From positions 3,596,001 through 3,660,000 of the forward strand of contig NZ_CP039371.1 in assembly GCF_005080685.1 (NCBI RefSeq): a DNA stretch of 64,000 nt. Reading direction: 5' to 3'. The stretch comes from Pseudomonas putida. GTDB lineage: Bacteria > Pseudomonadota > Gammaproteobacteria > Pseudomonadales > Pseudomonadaceae. The notes under the pieces were generated by a model that searched no databases, was not told the DNA's origin, and was given only the letters and a program-made list of their open reading frames with translations. Shown here piece after piece: positions 33,412 through 42,305 of the stretch. Both the position numbers and the translations under genes were made by a program. Position 1 is the stretch's first letter. Each line of letters begins with the position of its first letter.

Positions 33412-34614
33412 TCAGCAGTGGGTTTCACGCACGGTCGCATCGGCGCGTTGTCGTACTTCAGGCCGCAGTGCCGTGCCCAGACCAGGCCGTTGCGGCGCAA
33501 GCGCGAAGCCTGAGTCGATCTGCGGCAGTGCAGTCACCAGTTCGCCGTACCAGGTCGATAGCGACGCCCTTACTACCTCCTGCAACACTGCAGTCGGTGC
33601 ATGCAGGCTCAGGTGCAGCCCAGCGAACAACGCCACCGGCCCGGTGCAGTCATGGGGCGCAAGCGGCTTGTTCCAAGCCTGGGCCAGCGCGGCAATCTTG
33701 CGCGCTTCGGTGAAGCCGCCGCACCACACCAGGTCCAGCATCAGGTAGTCGAGGCTACCGGCCTTGAGCAGGTCGCGGTAGGCGGCGCTGCCGCCCAGGG
33801 TCTCGCTGGCGCAGATAGGCACCCGGGTACGGTTGCGCAAGTCCGCCAGGGCCTGGGCGTCATCCATTTTGCACAGCGGGTCTTCTACCCAGTACACATC
33901 GAACGCTTCCAGCGCCTGGCAGATACGCAGGGCTGCCGTGCTGTCCCACAGGCTGTGCAATTCGCACATGATCTCGATGCGGTTGCCCACCGCCGCGCGA
34001 ATCTGGCGGAACGCTTCACAGCCTTTCTGCACCTCGTCCAGGCTGATGGTGTTGGCCCCGGGTTGGCGGGCGAACTGGTCGAACGGCCAGATCTTCATGG
34101 CCGTGTACCCCTCCTCCACCAGGCTGATGGCCAGGTCGCCGGCGTCGCGGCTGAAGGCCAGCTGATCGTCATAGGGGCCCTGGGCGCGGTCACTTGCGCA
34201 GATCTCGCGACGGGCGCCCTGCTGGGTGTTGAATTCGTAACCGGCGCAAGTGTTGTACACCCGGATGCGCTCGCGGCAGGCACCGCCGAGCGCTTCATGG
34301 ATGGGAATACCGTGACGCTGGCCCTTGAGGTCCCACAGGGCGATGTCCACAGCGCTGGCGGCACGGATTTCAGCGCTGGCGCTGTGGTAACCCACGTAGG
34401 GCGTGGTGAGCTCCAGGGAAATGGCTTCGATCTGCCGTGAGTCGCGGCCGATCAGCCCTGGGGCGATGAGTTCGTGAATGGCCGCCTCGACGGTGGCGGC
34501 ACCGCGAAAGGTTTCGCCCAGGCCAACCAGGCCTTCATCGGTTTCGATCTCCAGCCAGAGCAGCTTGGGACGTTCGGGCAGACGCAGGGTTCTAACACAG
34601 GTGATCTTCGACAT
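33412..34614 (-). CDS. Enolase-superfamily acid-sugar dehydratase, KxW type
   Basis: 400 residues. The second-strand motif is K174-I-W176 (MKIWPFD), and the first metal ligand appears as E218 within MCELHSLWD, with E244, E271, D294 and H321 following. This active site differs from KxK mandelate racemases, so the base chemistry probably relies on K174 and the H321-D294 dyad. Substrate is likely an aldonate imported by the adjacent MFS protein. ATG at 34614 follows AGGATAAGAACA; first gene of its operon, with a LacI-type palindrome 27 bases upstream. Confidence 0.8.
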   Translation of the reverse strand: MSKITCVRTLRLPERPKLLWLEIETDEGLVGLGETFRGAATVEAAIHELIAPGLIGRDSRQIEAISLELTTPYVGYHSASAEIRAASAVDIALWDLKGQRHGIPIHEALGGACRERIRVYNTCAGYEFNTQQGARREICASDRAQGPYDDQLAFSRDAGDLAISLVEEGYTAMKIWPFDQFARQPGANTISLDEVQKGCEAFRQIRAAVGNRIEIMCELHSLWDSTAALRICQALEAFDVYWVEDPLCKMDDAQALADLRNRTRVPICASETLGGSAAYRDLLKAGSLDYLMLDLVWCGGFTEARKIAALAQAWNKPLAPHDCTGPVALFAGLHLSLHAPTAVLQEVVRASLSTWYGELVTALPQIDSGFALAPQRPGLGTALRPEVRQRADATVRETHC

Positions 34615-34640
34615 TGTTCTTATCCTGAGTGCATTACCGC

Positions 34641-34660
34641 AAATGGTATCGTTACCATTT
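34641..34660. promoter_or_regulatory. LacI-family operator
   Basis: AAATGGTA-TCGT-TACCATTT, a 20-base palindrome with 8-base arms and a near-central CG, lies between the LacI gene stop at 34742 and the start of the enolase-superfamily gene at 34614. This fits repression of the 34614-28640 operon by that regulator. Confidence 0.75.
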
Positions 34661-34741
34661 CTGCAAAAAAACCTAGCGCATCACAAATTTCAGGACAAGT
34701 GGATTTTGAAAAAAGTTTTCAGAAGCGTGGAAATGTTAACG

Positions 34742-35785
34742 CTAACTTTCAAGCGTTCTGGTGCTCTCGCGCTGCACCAGACTGAAGCCGATATCAATGG
34801 TCGCGGGCGACTGCCTATCGCCGCCAAGGCGCTCCAACAGCAACCTGGCGGCTGTGTCGCCCATCAGAGTGCCGTCGATGCGCACCGTCGACAAGGCCGG
34901 AAAGGTGTGTGCAGCGAAAGCCATGTCGCCAAAGCCCATCACCGCCAGTTGCCGGGGCACCGCGATGCCGCGGGCGGCCGCTTCGGTCAGCACGCCCTGG
35001 GCGATGGTGTCGGAAGTGCAGACCACGGCGCAAGGGCCTTCGCCATCGACGGCGGACTGTTCCAGCAGCATGCTCAGGCCTTCACGCCCCTGGGCCAGGG
35101 ACGGCAGGCCCTGCCAGGTCTGGCGCTGGACGTCGGTGATGCCCTGCTCGGCCAGGGCCTGGACGAAGCTGTCGGCCCGGCGCAAACCACGCGGATCGTC
35201 AACGGCCAGCAGGGCGAAGCGTCGGTAGCCCTGGCCCAGCAATTGACGCGCCACCTCGCGCCCAGCCTGTTCGTGGGAAAACCCGACCAGCATGTCGATC
35301 GGCTCGGCGGACAGGTCCCAGGTTTCCACCACCGGCACGCCGGCCGCGCGCAGGCGGTTGCGGCTGAGGCTGGTGTGCAGGGTGCCGGTTAGGATGATGC
35401 CGTCCGGGCGGCGGCTGAGGATCACCTCGAGCAGTTCCTGCTCCTGCTCGGTCTGGTAGCCGGACACGCCCAGCAACACCTGGTAACCGGCCTTGATCAG
35501 GCGCTCGTTGATGGCCTGGAAGGTGTCGGAGAAGATCGGGTTGGTGACCATCGGCACCACCACCGCTACCAACCGGGTGCGGCTGGATTTCAATGCCCCG
35601 GCCAGGCGGTTGTGCACGTAGCCGGTCTGCTCGATGGCCCGACGCACCTTGAGCCGTGTCGGTTCGCGCACGGTATCCGGCTGGTTGAGGTAGCGCGACA
35701 CCGTCATCGGCGCGACGCCGGCCAGGCGCGCCACATCGCTCAAGGTGACTGTCGCACGCCCCTGCCCTTTGCCGTCTGAAGCCAT
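34742..35785 (-). CDS. LacI-family regulator (GntR-like)
   Basis: 347 residues from the ATG at 35785. HTH and hinge TLSDVARLAGVAPMTVSRYLN open the protein; the effector domain has VVVPMVTNPIFSDTFQAI and RRPDGIILTGTLH, closely related in layout to the regulator at 6516-7553. Its gene is upstream of and co-directional with the enolase-superfamily operon, and divergent from the second dehydrogenase complex, so it could control both. Confidence 0.83.
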   Translation of the reverse strand: MASDGKGQGRATVTLSDVARLAGVAPMTVSRYLNQPDTVREPTRLKVRRAIEQTGYVHNRLAGALKSSRTRLVAVVVPMVTNPIFSDTFQAINERLIKAGYQVLLGVSGYQTEQEQELLEVILSRRPDGIILTGTLHTSLSRNRLRAAGVPVVETWDLSAEPIDMLVGFSHEQAGREVARQLLGQGYRRFALLAVDDPRGLRRADSFVQALAEQGITDVQRQTWQGLPSLAQGREGLSMLLEQSAVDGEGPCAVVCTSDTIAQGVLTEAAARGIAVPRQLAVMGFGDMAFAAHTFPALSTVRIDGTLMGDTAARLLLERLGGDRQSPATIDIGFSLVQRESTRTLES

Positions 35786-35991
35786 AACCGCCCTACCCCG
35801 TGGATGCACCGTTGCTGAAGTCGGGCAAGAGTAGCCTGCGACAAACTTGAAGGAAACCCGTCAAAACAGTCGTGGCGCGGGTCGCCGCTGCGCCCCTAGA
35901 CTCGCCCCGCCAGCCACAAGGCCGGCCCCATAACAATAACGCACGCGTCGCCAGTACCTCTTGGCCGACGCACGTCCTGAGGATGATGGAC

Positions 35992-36696
35992 ATGAATCGA
36001 CGTGAAGCCCTGATCTCACTCGTTCAACTCAGCGCCCTTGGCGCCGTCGGCAAGGTCAGTGCCGGCGTGCTCGCCAGCGACCGGCCGCAGGCCATCGGCA
36101 CCCACGCAGACGCTCTGCCCCAGCCCGCGAAACCGGGCGCCCTTACCTACCTCACCACAGAAGAGGCCCGGGAAGTGGCGGCCATCTTCGACCGTCTGAT
36201 CCCCGAGGACGAGCTGGGCATGAGCGCCAGCCAGGCCGGCTGCGTGGTGTTTCTCGACCGGCAACTGGCCGGGCCCTACGGCCAGGCCGCCAGCACCTAC
36301 CGCCTCGGCCCATACGTTCAGGGCACGCCCGAGCAAGGGCCACAGTTCAGGCTGACGCCTGCGCAGCGCTACCGGGAAGGCCTGGCGCGGCTCGGCCAGT
36401 ACTGCCAGCGGCAGCACGCCCGGCCGTTCAGCGGCCTGAGCGGTGAGCAGCAGGATGCCCTGCTGCAAGCGATGGAGGCCGGCACCGCGCCGTTGGACGC
36501 CGACTTCTTCGCCCTGCTGTTGCAGAACGTGCGCGAAGGGTACCTCGCCGACCCGATGTATGGCGGCAACCGCGACATGGTTGGCTGGCGGCTGATCGGT
36601 TTCCCCGGCGCCCGCTACGACTACCGCCCATACCTGCACAGGAAAGGCCTGCCGCTCGACCTGGAGCCGGTGAGCCTGCTCGACCGGGCGGGCTGA
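35992..36696 (+). CDS. Gluconate 2-dehydrogenase subunit 3 family small subunit (second complex)
   Basis: 234 residues from the ATG at 35992 (GAGGA eight bases before; ATGs at 35983 and 35986 overlap that site). A twin-arginine-like MNRREALISLVQLSALGAVG leader is followed by FDRLIPEDELGMSASQAGC and YGGNRDMVGWRLIGFPGARYDYR, matching the paralogue at 26572-27294. It differs by a 20-residue insertion near residue 100. It heads an operon with flavoprotein, cytochrome and an exported amidohydrolase. Confidence 0.88.
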   Translation: MNRREALISLVQLSALGAVGKVSAGVLASDRPQAIGTHADALPQPAKPGALTYLTTEEAREVAAIFDRLIPEDELGMSASQAGCVVFLDRQLAGPYGQAASTYRLGPYVQGTPEQGPQFRLTPAQRYREGLARLGQYCQRQHARPFSGLSGEQQDALLQAMEAGTAPLDADFFALLLQNVREGYLADPMYGGNRDMVGWRLIGFPGARYDYRPYLHRKGLPLDLEPVSLLDRAG

Positions 36697-36782
36697 GCCC
36701 GCCCGCCACCTTCCCCCCAATTTGCGCGAGGCAGCCCCGTGGCCCTGCCGGCCTGAGCCTGCCCGCCCCCCAAGGAATACAG

Positions 36783-38558
36783 ATGAGAACGACAAGAGCC
36801 AAAGCGGATGTGGTGATAATCGGCCTGGGCTGGTCCGGCTCGATCATCGCCGAGGAACTGGCCCGGGCCGGGCTCAAGGTGGTAGCCATCGAGCGTGGCG
36901 CCTGGCGCGACACCGCCAGCGACTTTCCGCCCTCGGTGGACACCGACGAACTGCGCTGGGCCACCCGCAAGGAAATCCTCCAGGCGCCACGCCTGGAAAC
37001 CTACACCATGCGCAACCACGCCGGCCAGCAGGCCCTGCCGGTGCGCGAGTGGAGCAACCTGACCCTCGGCAACAACGTTGGCGGCGCCGGTACCCACTGG
37101 GCCGCCGCGTCCTGGCGATTCAATCCGTTCGACTTCGAGCCCTACAGCAGAACCGTGGAGCGCTACGGCAAGCAGCAGCTGGTGGCGGGTCTGCAGGTGC
37201 AGGACTGGGGCGTGACCTACGCCGAACTCGAGCCCTTCTATGATCGCTTCGAGCGCATCGCCGGCACCAGCGGCAAGGCCGGGGTGATCCAAGGCCAGGT
37301 GATGCCCGGCGGCAACCCCTTCGAAGGTTCGCGCAACCGTGAATTCCCGACCCCTCCCCTGGTCCCCAGCCACTGGAATGACATCTTTACCCAGAAGACC
37401 ACCGAGATGGGCTACCACCCTTTCCCGGTACCCGCCGGCACGATCTCCCAGGCCTACGTCAACCCGTTGGGCGTGCGCATGGGCCCCTGCACCTATTGCG
37501 GCTACTGCCAGTTGTTCGGTTGCGGCAACTGGTCCAAGAGCAGCCCCAATGCCTGCGTGGTGCCGGCGCTGATGCGCCACCCAAGCTTCGAGCTGCTGAC
37601 CGAAACCGAAGTGCTACACATCAACAAGTCTGCCGACGGCAAGACTGCGACCGGGGTCAGCTACATCGACAAGCACGGCGTGCGGGGCGAACAGCCCGCC
37701 GACATCGTCATCGTCGCCGCCTACCAGCTCGACAATGTGCGCCTGATGCTGCTCTCGGGCATCGGCGAGCCCTACGACCCGCGCACTCGCCGTGGTGTGA
37801 TCGGCCGCAACTACAGCTTCCAGACGCTCTCCTATGCCTACCTATGGTTCGAGAATGAACACCTCAACCCGTTCATAAACACCGGATGCCTGGCCATCCA
37901 GATCGACGACTTCAACGCCGACAACTTCGACCACAGCGGCCTTGGTTTCATCGGCGGTGCCGGCATCCAGTCGCTGTCCAACAGCGGCCTGCCGATAGGA
38001 ATGGCGGGCGTACTCCCCAAAGGCGCGCCTGCCTGGGGCAAGGGCTGGAAACAGGCGTTCCGCCACAGCTACCAGAACTGGGCGATGATCCAGGGACAAG
38101 GCACCAGCTATGCCCACGAGCAAGCCTATTTCGACCTTGATCCTACCTACAAGGACAATTACGGGCGGCCGCTGATGCGTATGACCTTCGACTACAACCT
38201 CAACGACCAGCGCTCAGGCGAGTTCATCCGCAACAAGTGCGAGCAAATTGCACGCGAGGTTGGCGGTACGCACATCGAGTCGTACAACTTCGCCGCCGAC
38301 CACTACACCCCGTTCCGTGCCAACGATTCCTCCCATACCAATGGCGGCGTGGTCATGGGTACCGACCCCAACACCAGCGCCCTGAACCGTTACCAGCAAT
38401 GTTGGGCGGCGCACAACGTGTTCGTTCTGGGTGCTTCATCGTTCCCCAATAACGGCGGGTATAACCCGACGGTGACCATTGGCGCCCTGGCGCTGTGGAC
38501 GGCAAAGGCCATCATCGAGCAGTACATCAAAAAACCCGGCCCGCTGGTACAGGCATGA
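36783..38558 (+). CDS. GMC flavoprotein, gluconate 2-dehydrogenase-like large subunit (second complex)
   Basis: 591 residues; GLGWSGS FAD motif at 14-20; cysteines at exactly the same positions as the first paralogue (C236, C239, C242, C247, C258 in CTYCGYCQLFGC and following). The C-terminal active-site Asn lies in NNGGYNPT. The two paralogues diverge most in the middle and in the substrate-facing segments, so different sugars or polyols are likely oxidised. Confidence 0.9.
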   Translation: MRTTRAKADVVIIGLGWSGSIIAEELARAGLKVVAIERGAWRDTASDFPPSVDTDELRWATRKEILQAPRLETYTMRNHAGQQALPVREWSNLTLGNNVGGAGTHWAAASWRFNPFDFEPYSRTVERYGKQQLVAGLQVQDWGVTYAELEPFYDRFERIAGTSGKAGVIQGQVMPGGNPFEGSRNREFPTPPLVPSHWNDIFTQKTTEMGYHPFPVPAGTISQAYVNPLGVRMGPCTYCGYCQLFGCGNWSKSSPNACVVPALMRHPSFELLTETEVLHINKSADGKTATGVSYIDKHGVRGEQPADIVIVAAYQLDNVRLMLLSGIGEPYDPRTRRGVIGRNYSFQTLSYAYLWFENEHLNPFINTGCLAIQIDDFNADNFDHSGLGFIGGAGIQSLSNSGLPIGMAGVLPKGAPAWGKGWKQAFRHSYQNWAMIQGQGTSYAHEQAYFDLDPTYKDNYGRPLMRMTFDYNLNDQRSGEFIRNKCEQIAREVGGTHIESYNFAADHYTPFRANDSSHTNGGVVMGTDPNTSALNRYQQCWAAHNVFVLGASSFPNNGGYNPTVTIGALALWTAKAIIEQYIKKPGPLVQA

Positions 38559-38567
38559 GATGACCCG

Positions 38568-39875
38568 ATGAACAAGAAGAAGACAGTAACAGCATTGGCG
38601 CTGATGGCGTTGGCAGGGCTGGGTGGCGCCCTGCTGATCAATGGCGACACGACCGCGGTCAACGTCGCCGATGACCGGGTGACCGCCGCTGATGCGACGC
38701 GCGTCGATCCCGCTGCCGTAGCCCGAGGCGCCTACATCGCACGGCAGGCAGACTGCGCCGCTTGCCACACTGCACCAGACGGCAACGCCTACGCAGGCGG
38801 GTACGGCCTGCAAACACCTTTCGGCATCATCTACTCGACCAACATCACCCCCGAGCGCAGCAGCGGTATCGGCAACTGGACCGAGCGTGACTTCTTTCGG
38901 GCGGTGCGCCATGGCCGGCACAAGGATGGGCGACTGCTCTATCCGGCCATGCCCTACAATGCCTACGTCAACATCAGCGATGCCGACATGCATGACCTGT
39001 GGGCGTACATGCGCACCTTGCAGCCTGTCCGGCAATCGGCCCCCGCCAACACACTTGGCTTCCCCTACAACATTCGGCTGAGCCTGCTCGGCTGGAACCT
39101 GCTGCATTTCAACAACAAGCCGTTCGTGCCCCAAGCCGAGCAGTCCGAGCAGTGGAACCGCGGCCGTTATCTGGTCGATGGCGCAGGCCACTGCGCAGCC
39201 TGCCATACACCCAAGAACCTGCTCGGCGGCGATACCGACCAGTACCTCCAGGGCGCCGAACTGCTCGGCAGCTATGCGCCGGAGATCACCAACGATGCTT
39301 ATCGGGGCCTCGGCAACTGGAACAGTGAACAGCTCCAGTCCTACCTGAAGACCGGTGCCAATCACCAGGCGATCGCCTCCGGCCCCATGGGTGAAGCAGT
39401 CGAGTTCTCCACACAGCACCTGACCGACGCGGACCTGGCCGCCATAGCCGAGTACCTCAAGTCCCTGCCCGGCTCCGGCGCCGCGCCACCGCGGCCGCTG
39501 GCCGTCAGCGAACCGATGATGCAGCGCGGCGCGCAGGTCTACGAGTACAACTGCATGGCCTGCCACAACGTTAACGGCGAAGGCATCAACGGCATGGTAA
39601 CCGCCTTCGCCGACAATCCTGGGGTACGCACCCCCAGTGGTTCGAACCTGATCGGCACGGTGCTCAAAGGAAGCAAGGCGGTGGTAACCGAACATAACCT
39701 GACCGGTGCCGGCATGCCTTCGTTCGACTGGAAATTGAGTGATGCGGATATCGCTGCTGTCCTTACCTATGTACGCAACAGCTGGGGTAACGCAGCGCCG
39801 GCCGTCCAGGCCGAGCAGGTTGCCCGAGCCAGACACACCCTGACTGCGGCAAAACAACTGCATGCCGAGCATTAG
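38568..39875 (+). CDS. Triheme cytochrome c subunit (second complex)
   Basis: 435 residues. N-terminal anchor ALALMALAGLGGALLI, first heme C63-H67 (CAACH), second CAACH in GAGHCAACHTPKN near the middle and third CMACH in the last quarter. Nine bases separate it from the flavoprotein gene. Same role as the product of 23460-24779: electron transfer from the dehydrogenase to the respiratory chain. Confidence 0.9.
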   Translation: MNKKKTVTALALMALAGLGGALLINGDTTAVNVADDRVTAADATRVDPAAVARGAYIARQADCAACHTAPDGNAYAGGYGLQTPFGIIYSTNITPERSSGIGNWTERDFFRAVRHGRHKDGRLLYPAMPYNAYVNISDADMHDLWAYMRTLQPVRQSAPANTLGFPYNIRLSLLGWNLLHFNNKPFVPQAEQSEQWNRGRYLVDGAGHCAACHTPKNLLGGDTDQYLQGAELLGSYAPEITNDAYRGLGNWNSEQLQSYLKTGANHQAIASGPMGEAVEFSTQHLTDADLAAIAEYLKSLPGSGAAPPRPLAVSEPMMQRGAQVYEYNCMACHNVNGEGINGMVTAFADNPGVRTPSGSNLIGTVLKGSKAVVTEHNLTGAGMPSFDWKLSDADIAAVLTYVRNSWGNAAPAVQAEQVARARHTLTAAKQLHAEH

Positions 39876-39909
39876 GCATCGCCACTACGTCACTAAAAGG
39901 AAGAAACGC

Positions 39910-41265
39910 ATGAAGTCACCGATAGTCGTGCTGCTGTTCTTGCTCTGCTCACCTTGGCAACTGACTTCCGCGAAAGAACCCTCGGCTTCGATATTGATTC
40001 AAGGAGGGCGAATCATGACGATGGATCCGGCCCTGGGCGACATCGATCAAGGGGACGTGCTGATAAGGGACGGGCGCATCGTGGCGGTGGGGCGCGATCT
40101 GCAGGCCGACGATGCGCGCCGTGTCGATGCCCGCGGGCAGATCGTCCTGCCAGGTTTCATCGATACCCACAACCACCTCTACGTTACGACCATGCGCGGG
40201 CAATTCAGGAACCACCAAGGCCAGTTCTTCCCGGTCAGCTCGCGCCTGGCTGCAAAGATGAGCGCCGACGATACCTACACCGCCATGCGCTTGGGGGCAC
40301 TGGAGCTGCTGGCGGGCGGAATCACCACCACGGGCGATTTCTTTGACAACGTATTGTCGCCTGCGCACGGCGAGGCCGGTCTTCGCGCGTTGCAGGATGC
40401 GGGCATTCGCGCCACCTTGTTCTACGGCGGCCCCGACAAGACCACCCGCTCCCCCGTCGATCTGGAGCAGCTCGAGGCGCTTGCCCAACAGCGCGACGGC
40501 CTGGTACGGATGGGCCTGGCATGGCGCCTGCCCCGTAATCGCGACGATGCTGCCAACTGGGCGATGCGCCAGCGCGAGTACGATACCGCTCGCCGCCTGA
40601 AAATACCGATTCAGGTGCATGTCAGCGGCGAAGCGAAACCCATGTTTGACGCGCTTATCACACGCGGTTATCTCTATCCTGGCCTTACGGTTGTTCATGC
40701 CACCGACGCCACACCGGACCAACTTCAGGCGCTGGAGAAAGCCGGAGGCAGTCTGTCGCTCACTCCTGTCAGCGAGCAGCGGGTCGGCTACGGCCTGACC
40801 CGCCTGGACCATTTCAGCGCAGTGACACGACAAGGGCTGGGCATCGATGGCAACGCGCTGGCAGGCAGTGCGGACATGTTCGCCAGCCTTCGCCTGGCGG
40901 CCCTGACCTGGAGCGGCGGGCTGCGCAACGAAGCAGCGCCCGACCCGCGGGCCCTGTTACGGCTGGCGACACAGGGTGGCGCCGCGGCGCTGGGGCGTGC
41001 AGACGAAATTGGCTCGATCACCCCTGGCAAGCGCGCCGACCTGCAAATCATCGCCCTTGACGACATCAATACGTCGGGGTTTGCCGGTGGCGATCCCGCG
41101 GCCCTGCTGGTGTACTCGGCCCGACCGGAAAACGTACGCACCGTGATGGTCGATGGCAGGCTCGTCAAACAAGACGGCAAGCTGCTGGCTGCTGATCTGC
41201 CCGGCCTGTTGCAACGTGCAGCGGTATCGGCAACTCAGATGCAAGCGCGCACCGACAAGCCATGA
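39910..41265 (+). CDS. Exported metal-dependent amidohydrolase
   Basis: 451 residues from an ATG preceded by AAGGAAGAAACGC. A signal peptide (VVLLFLLCSPWQLTSA) precedes the amidohydrolase barrel. Metal-site residues: H87-N-H89 (DTHNHLY), H237 (QVHVSG), H263 (VVHAT) and D313 (GIDG); a late ITPGKRADLQII strand closes the composite domain. The family hydrolyses C-N or C-O bonds of cyclic or N-linked substrates. It begins 34 bases after the cytochrome gene, so it probably prepares or processes a substrate of that dehydrogenase in the periplasm. Confidence 0.83.
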   Translation: MKSPIVVLLFLLCSPWQLTSAKEPSASILIQGGRIMTMDPALGDIDQGDVLIRDGRIVAVGRDLQADDARRVDARGQIVLPGFIDTHNHLYVTTMRGQFRNHQGQFFPVSSRLAAKMSADDTYTAMRLGALELLAGGITTTGDFFDNVLSPAHGEAGLRALQDAGIRATLFYGGPDKTTRSPVDLEQLEALAQQRDGLVRMGLAWRLPRNRDDAANWAMRQREYDTARRLKIPIQVHVSGEAKPMFDALITRGYLYPGLTVVHATDATPDQLQALEKAGGSLSLTPVSEQRVGYGLTRLDHFSAVTRQGLGIDGNALAGSADMFASLRLAALTWSGGLRNEAAPDPRALLRLATQGGAAALGRADEIGSITPGKRADLQIIALDDINTSGFAGGDPAALLVYSARPENVRTVMVDGRLVKQDGKLLAADLPGLLQRAAVSATQMQARTDKP

Positions 41266-41312
41266 CCCGGCCGACGAACTGCAAACCCCAGAAAATGACT
41301 GGTTTGATCCGC

Positions 41313-42137
41313 TTACGCGCCGCCGCCCTGGGAAAGGTAGCTGCGCCAAGCGACGGCGCTGCGAATGATTTCAGCATCCAGCATTTGTTGGTCCTCAGCC
41401 GTCTGGGGTGGTGAGTTTGGGGTGAGGTGTGGCAACACCAGCTCGATAGCCACATCACCCTCAAACCCTGCCGCGAGCAGCGCATCGCACTGCTCCCGGA
41501 AGTCGATATGCCCACTACCCATGCCGCCACGACCGGAATCGGAAATATGGTAGATACCTGTGTTCGGAGCATGGCGCCGAATCGTTGCGACCGGGTCGCG
41601 CTCATTGATATTCATGTGGAAGCTGTCGAGGATCATCTGCAGGTTACCGCCGGCCATCTGGCTGATGAGACCTCGGCAGGCTTCGCTGGTATTCACCAGG
41701 GGAAGTTCGTAGTGGTTGCATACCTCGTAGAGCGTACGCACGCCTCGTTCGCGCGCGTAGGCATCTACAGCGTTGCAACAGGCCAACAGCCGCTGCCAGG
41801 CGCTTTGCCGATCCGGGCAGTTGCGCGTCCATAGCGCCAGGCCTTGCAATGTGACCGGCACACGACCTGCGTCCATTGCAAAGTCGACCAGCTTGCAGTA
41901 GTACGCTATAGCCCCCTGCTCACTGGCTGCATCTGGCTCCGGCGGGCCTGCGTTGAAAGGGTCGATCGCTAGAATCCTGAGGCCTGCGGCGGCGGCCTTC
42001 TCCTTCAGTTCGATGCCGCTGCAGTCGCGAAAATCGCCCGCATACTGCAGCGCATCAAGCCCCAGCTCGCGGACTTTGGCGACAACTGGCCCAGGCTCAG
42101 TCAAGCCCAATGTCCAGGTAACGACCCCAATATTCAT
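41313..42137 (-). CDS. Xylose-isomerase-like TIM-barrel protein (ketose epimerase/IolE-like family)
   Basis: 274 residues of the AP-endonuclease-2/sugar-isomerase fold. The expected metal and catalytic residues appear in order: E in TLYEVCNHYE, D in ILDSFHMNI, H in YHISDSGRG and E in AIELVLPHL. Comparable proteins epimerise free ketoses such as tagatose and psicose or isomerise hydroxypyruvate. ATG at 42137 follows CAAGGAGCACATGC. It is convergent with the amidohydrolase gene. No pathway partner is obvious; it may be the survivor of a cluster disrupted just to the right. Confidence 0.8.
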   Translation of the reverse strand: MNIGVVTWTLGLTEPGPVVAKVRELGLDALQYAGDFRDCSGIELKEKAAAAGLRILAIDPFNAGPPEPDAASEQGAIAYYCKLVDFAMDAGRVPVTLQGLALWTRNCPDRQSAWQRLLACCNAVDAYARERGVRTLYEVCNHYELPLVNTSEACRGLISQMAGGNLQMILDSFHMNINERDPVATIRRHAPNTGIYHISDSGRGGMGSGHIDFREQCDALLAAGFEGDVAIELVLPHLTPNSPPQTAEDQQMLDAEIIRSAVAWRSYLSQGGGA

Positions 42138-42219
42138 GCATGTGCTCCTTGGCTAGTGGCTTGGTCCTTTGTTTGGTATGCCCTGAGCGCAAACAGGTTC
42201 CGACGAATATTGAGGGTCG

Positions 42220-42248
42220 AAAAAAAAGCCGGTAAAAGTCTTTACCGG
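42220..42248 (-). terminator. Relict copy of the oprD terminator
   Basis: Eight A residues then CCGGTAAA-AGTC-TTTACCGG: on the minus strand this is a stem and T tract nearly identical to the terminator at 562-592, retained beside the porin gene remnant. Confidence 0.8.
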
Positions 42249-42251
42249 GTA

Positions 42252-42305
42252 TGACTCACCCACATGGGTTACAAATCAGTTCACGCACATAGGTAACAGT
42301 TTTTA
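42252..42305. mobile_element. Possible insertion-sequence end remnant
   Basis: Two imperfect direct repeats (42256-42272 and 42281-42297, 14 of 17 bases identical, 25-base period) of the form TCACSCACATRGGTWAC lie exactly where the 3' end of the porin gene is missing. Multiple terminal repeats of this sort are known from IS21-type elements, and the segment begins with TG. No transposase remains, so this is a suggestion. Confidence 0.35.

Noticed and set aside
38436..39872. A long minus-strand frame opposite the second cytochrome gene
   Set aside because: The plus strand has three CxxCH heme sites; the antisense product has no recognisable domain.
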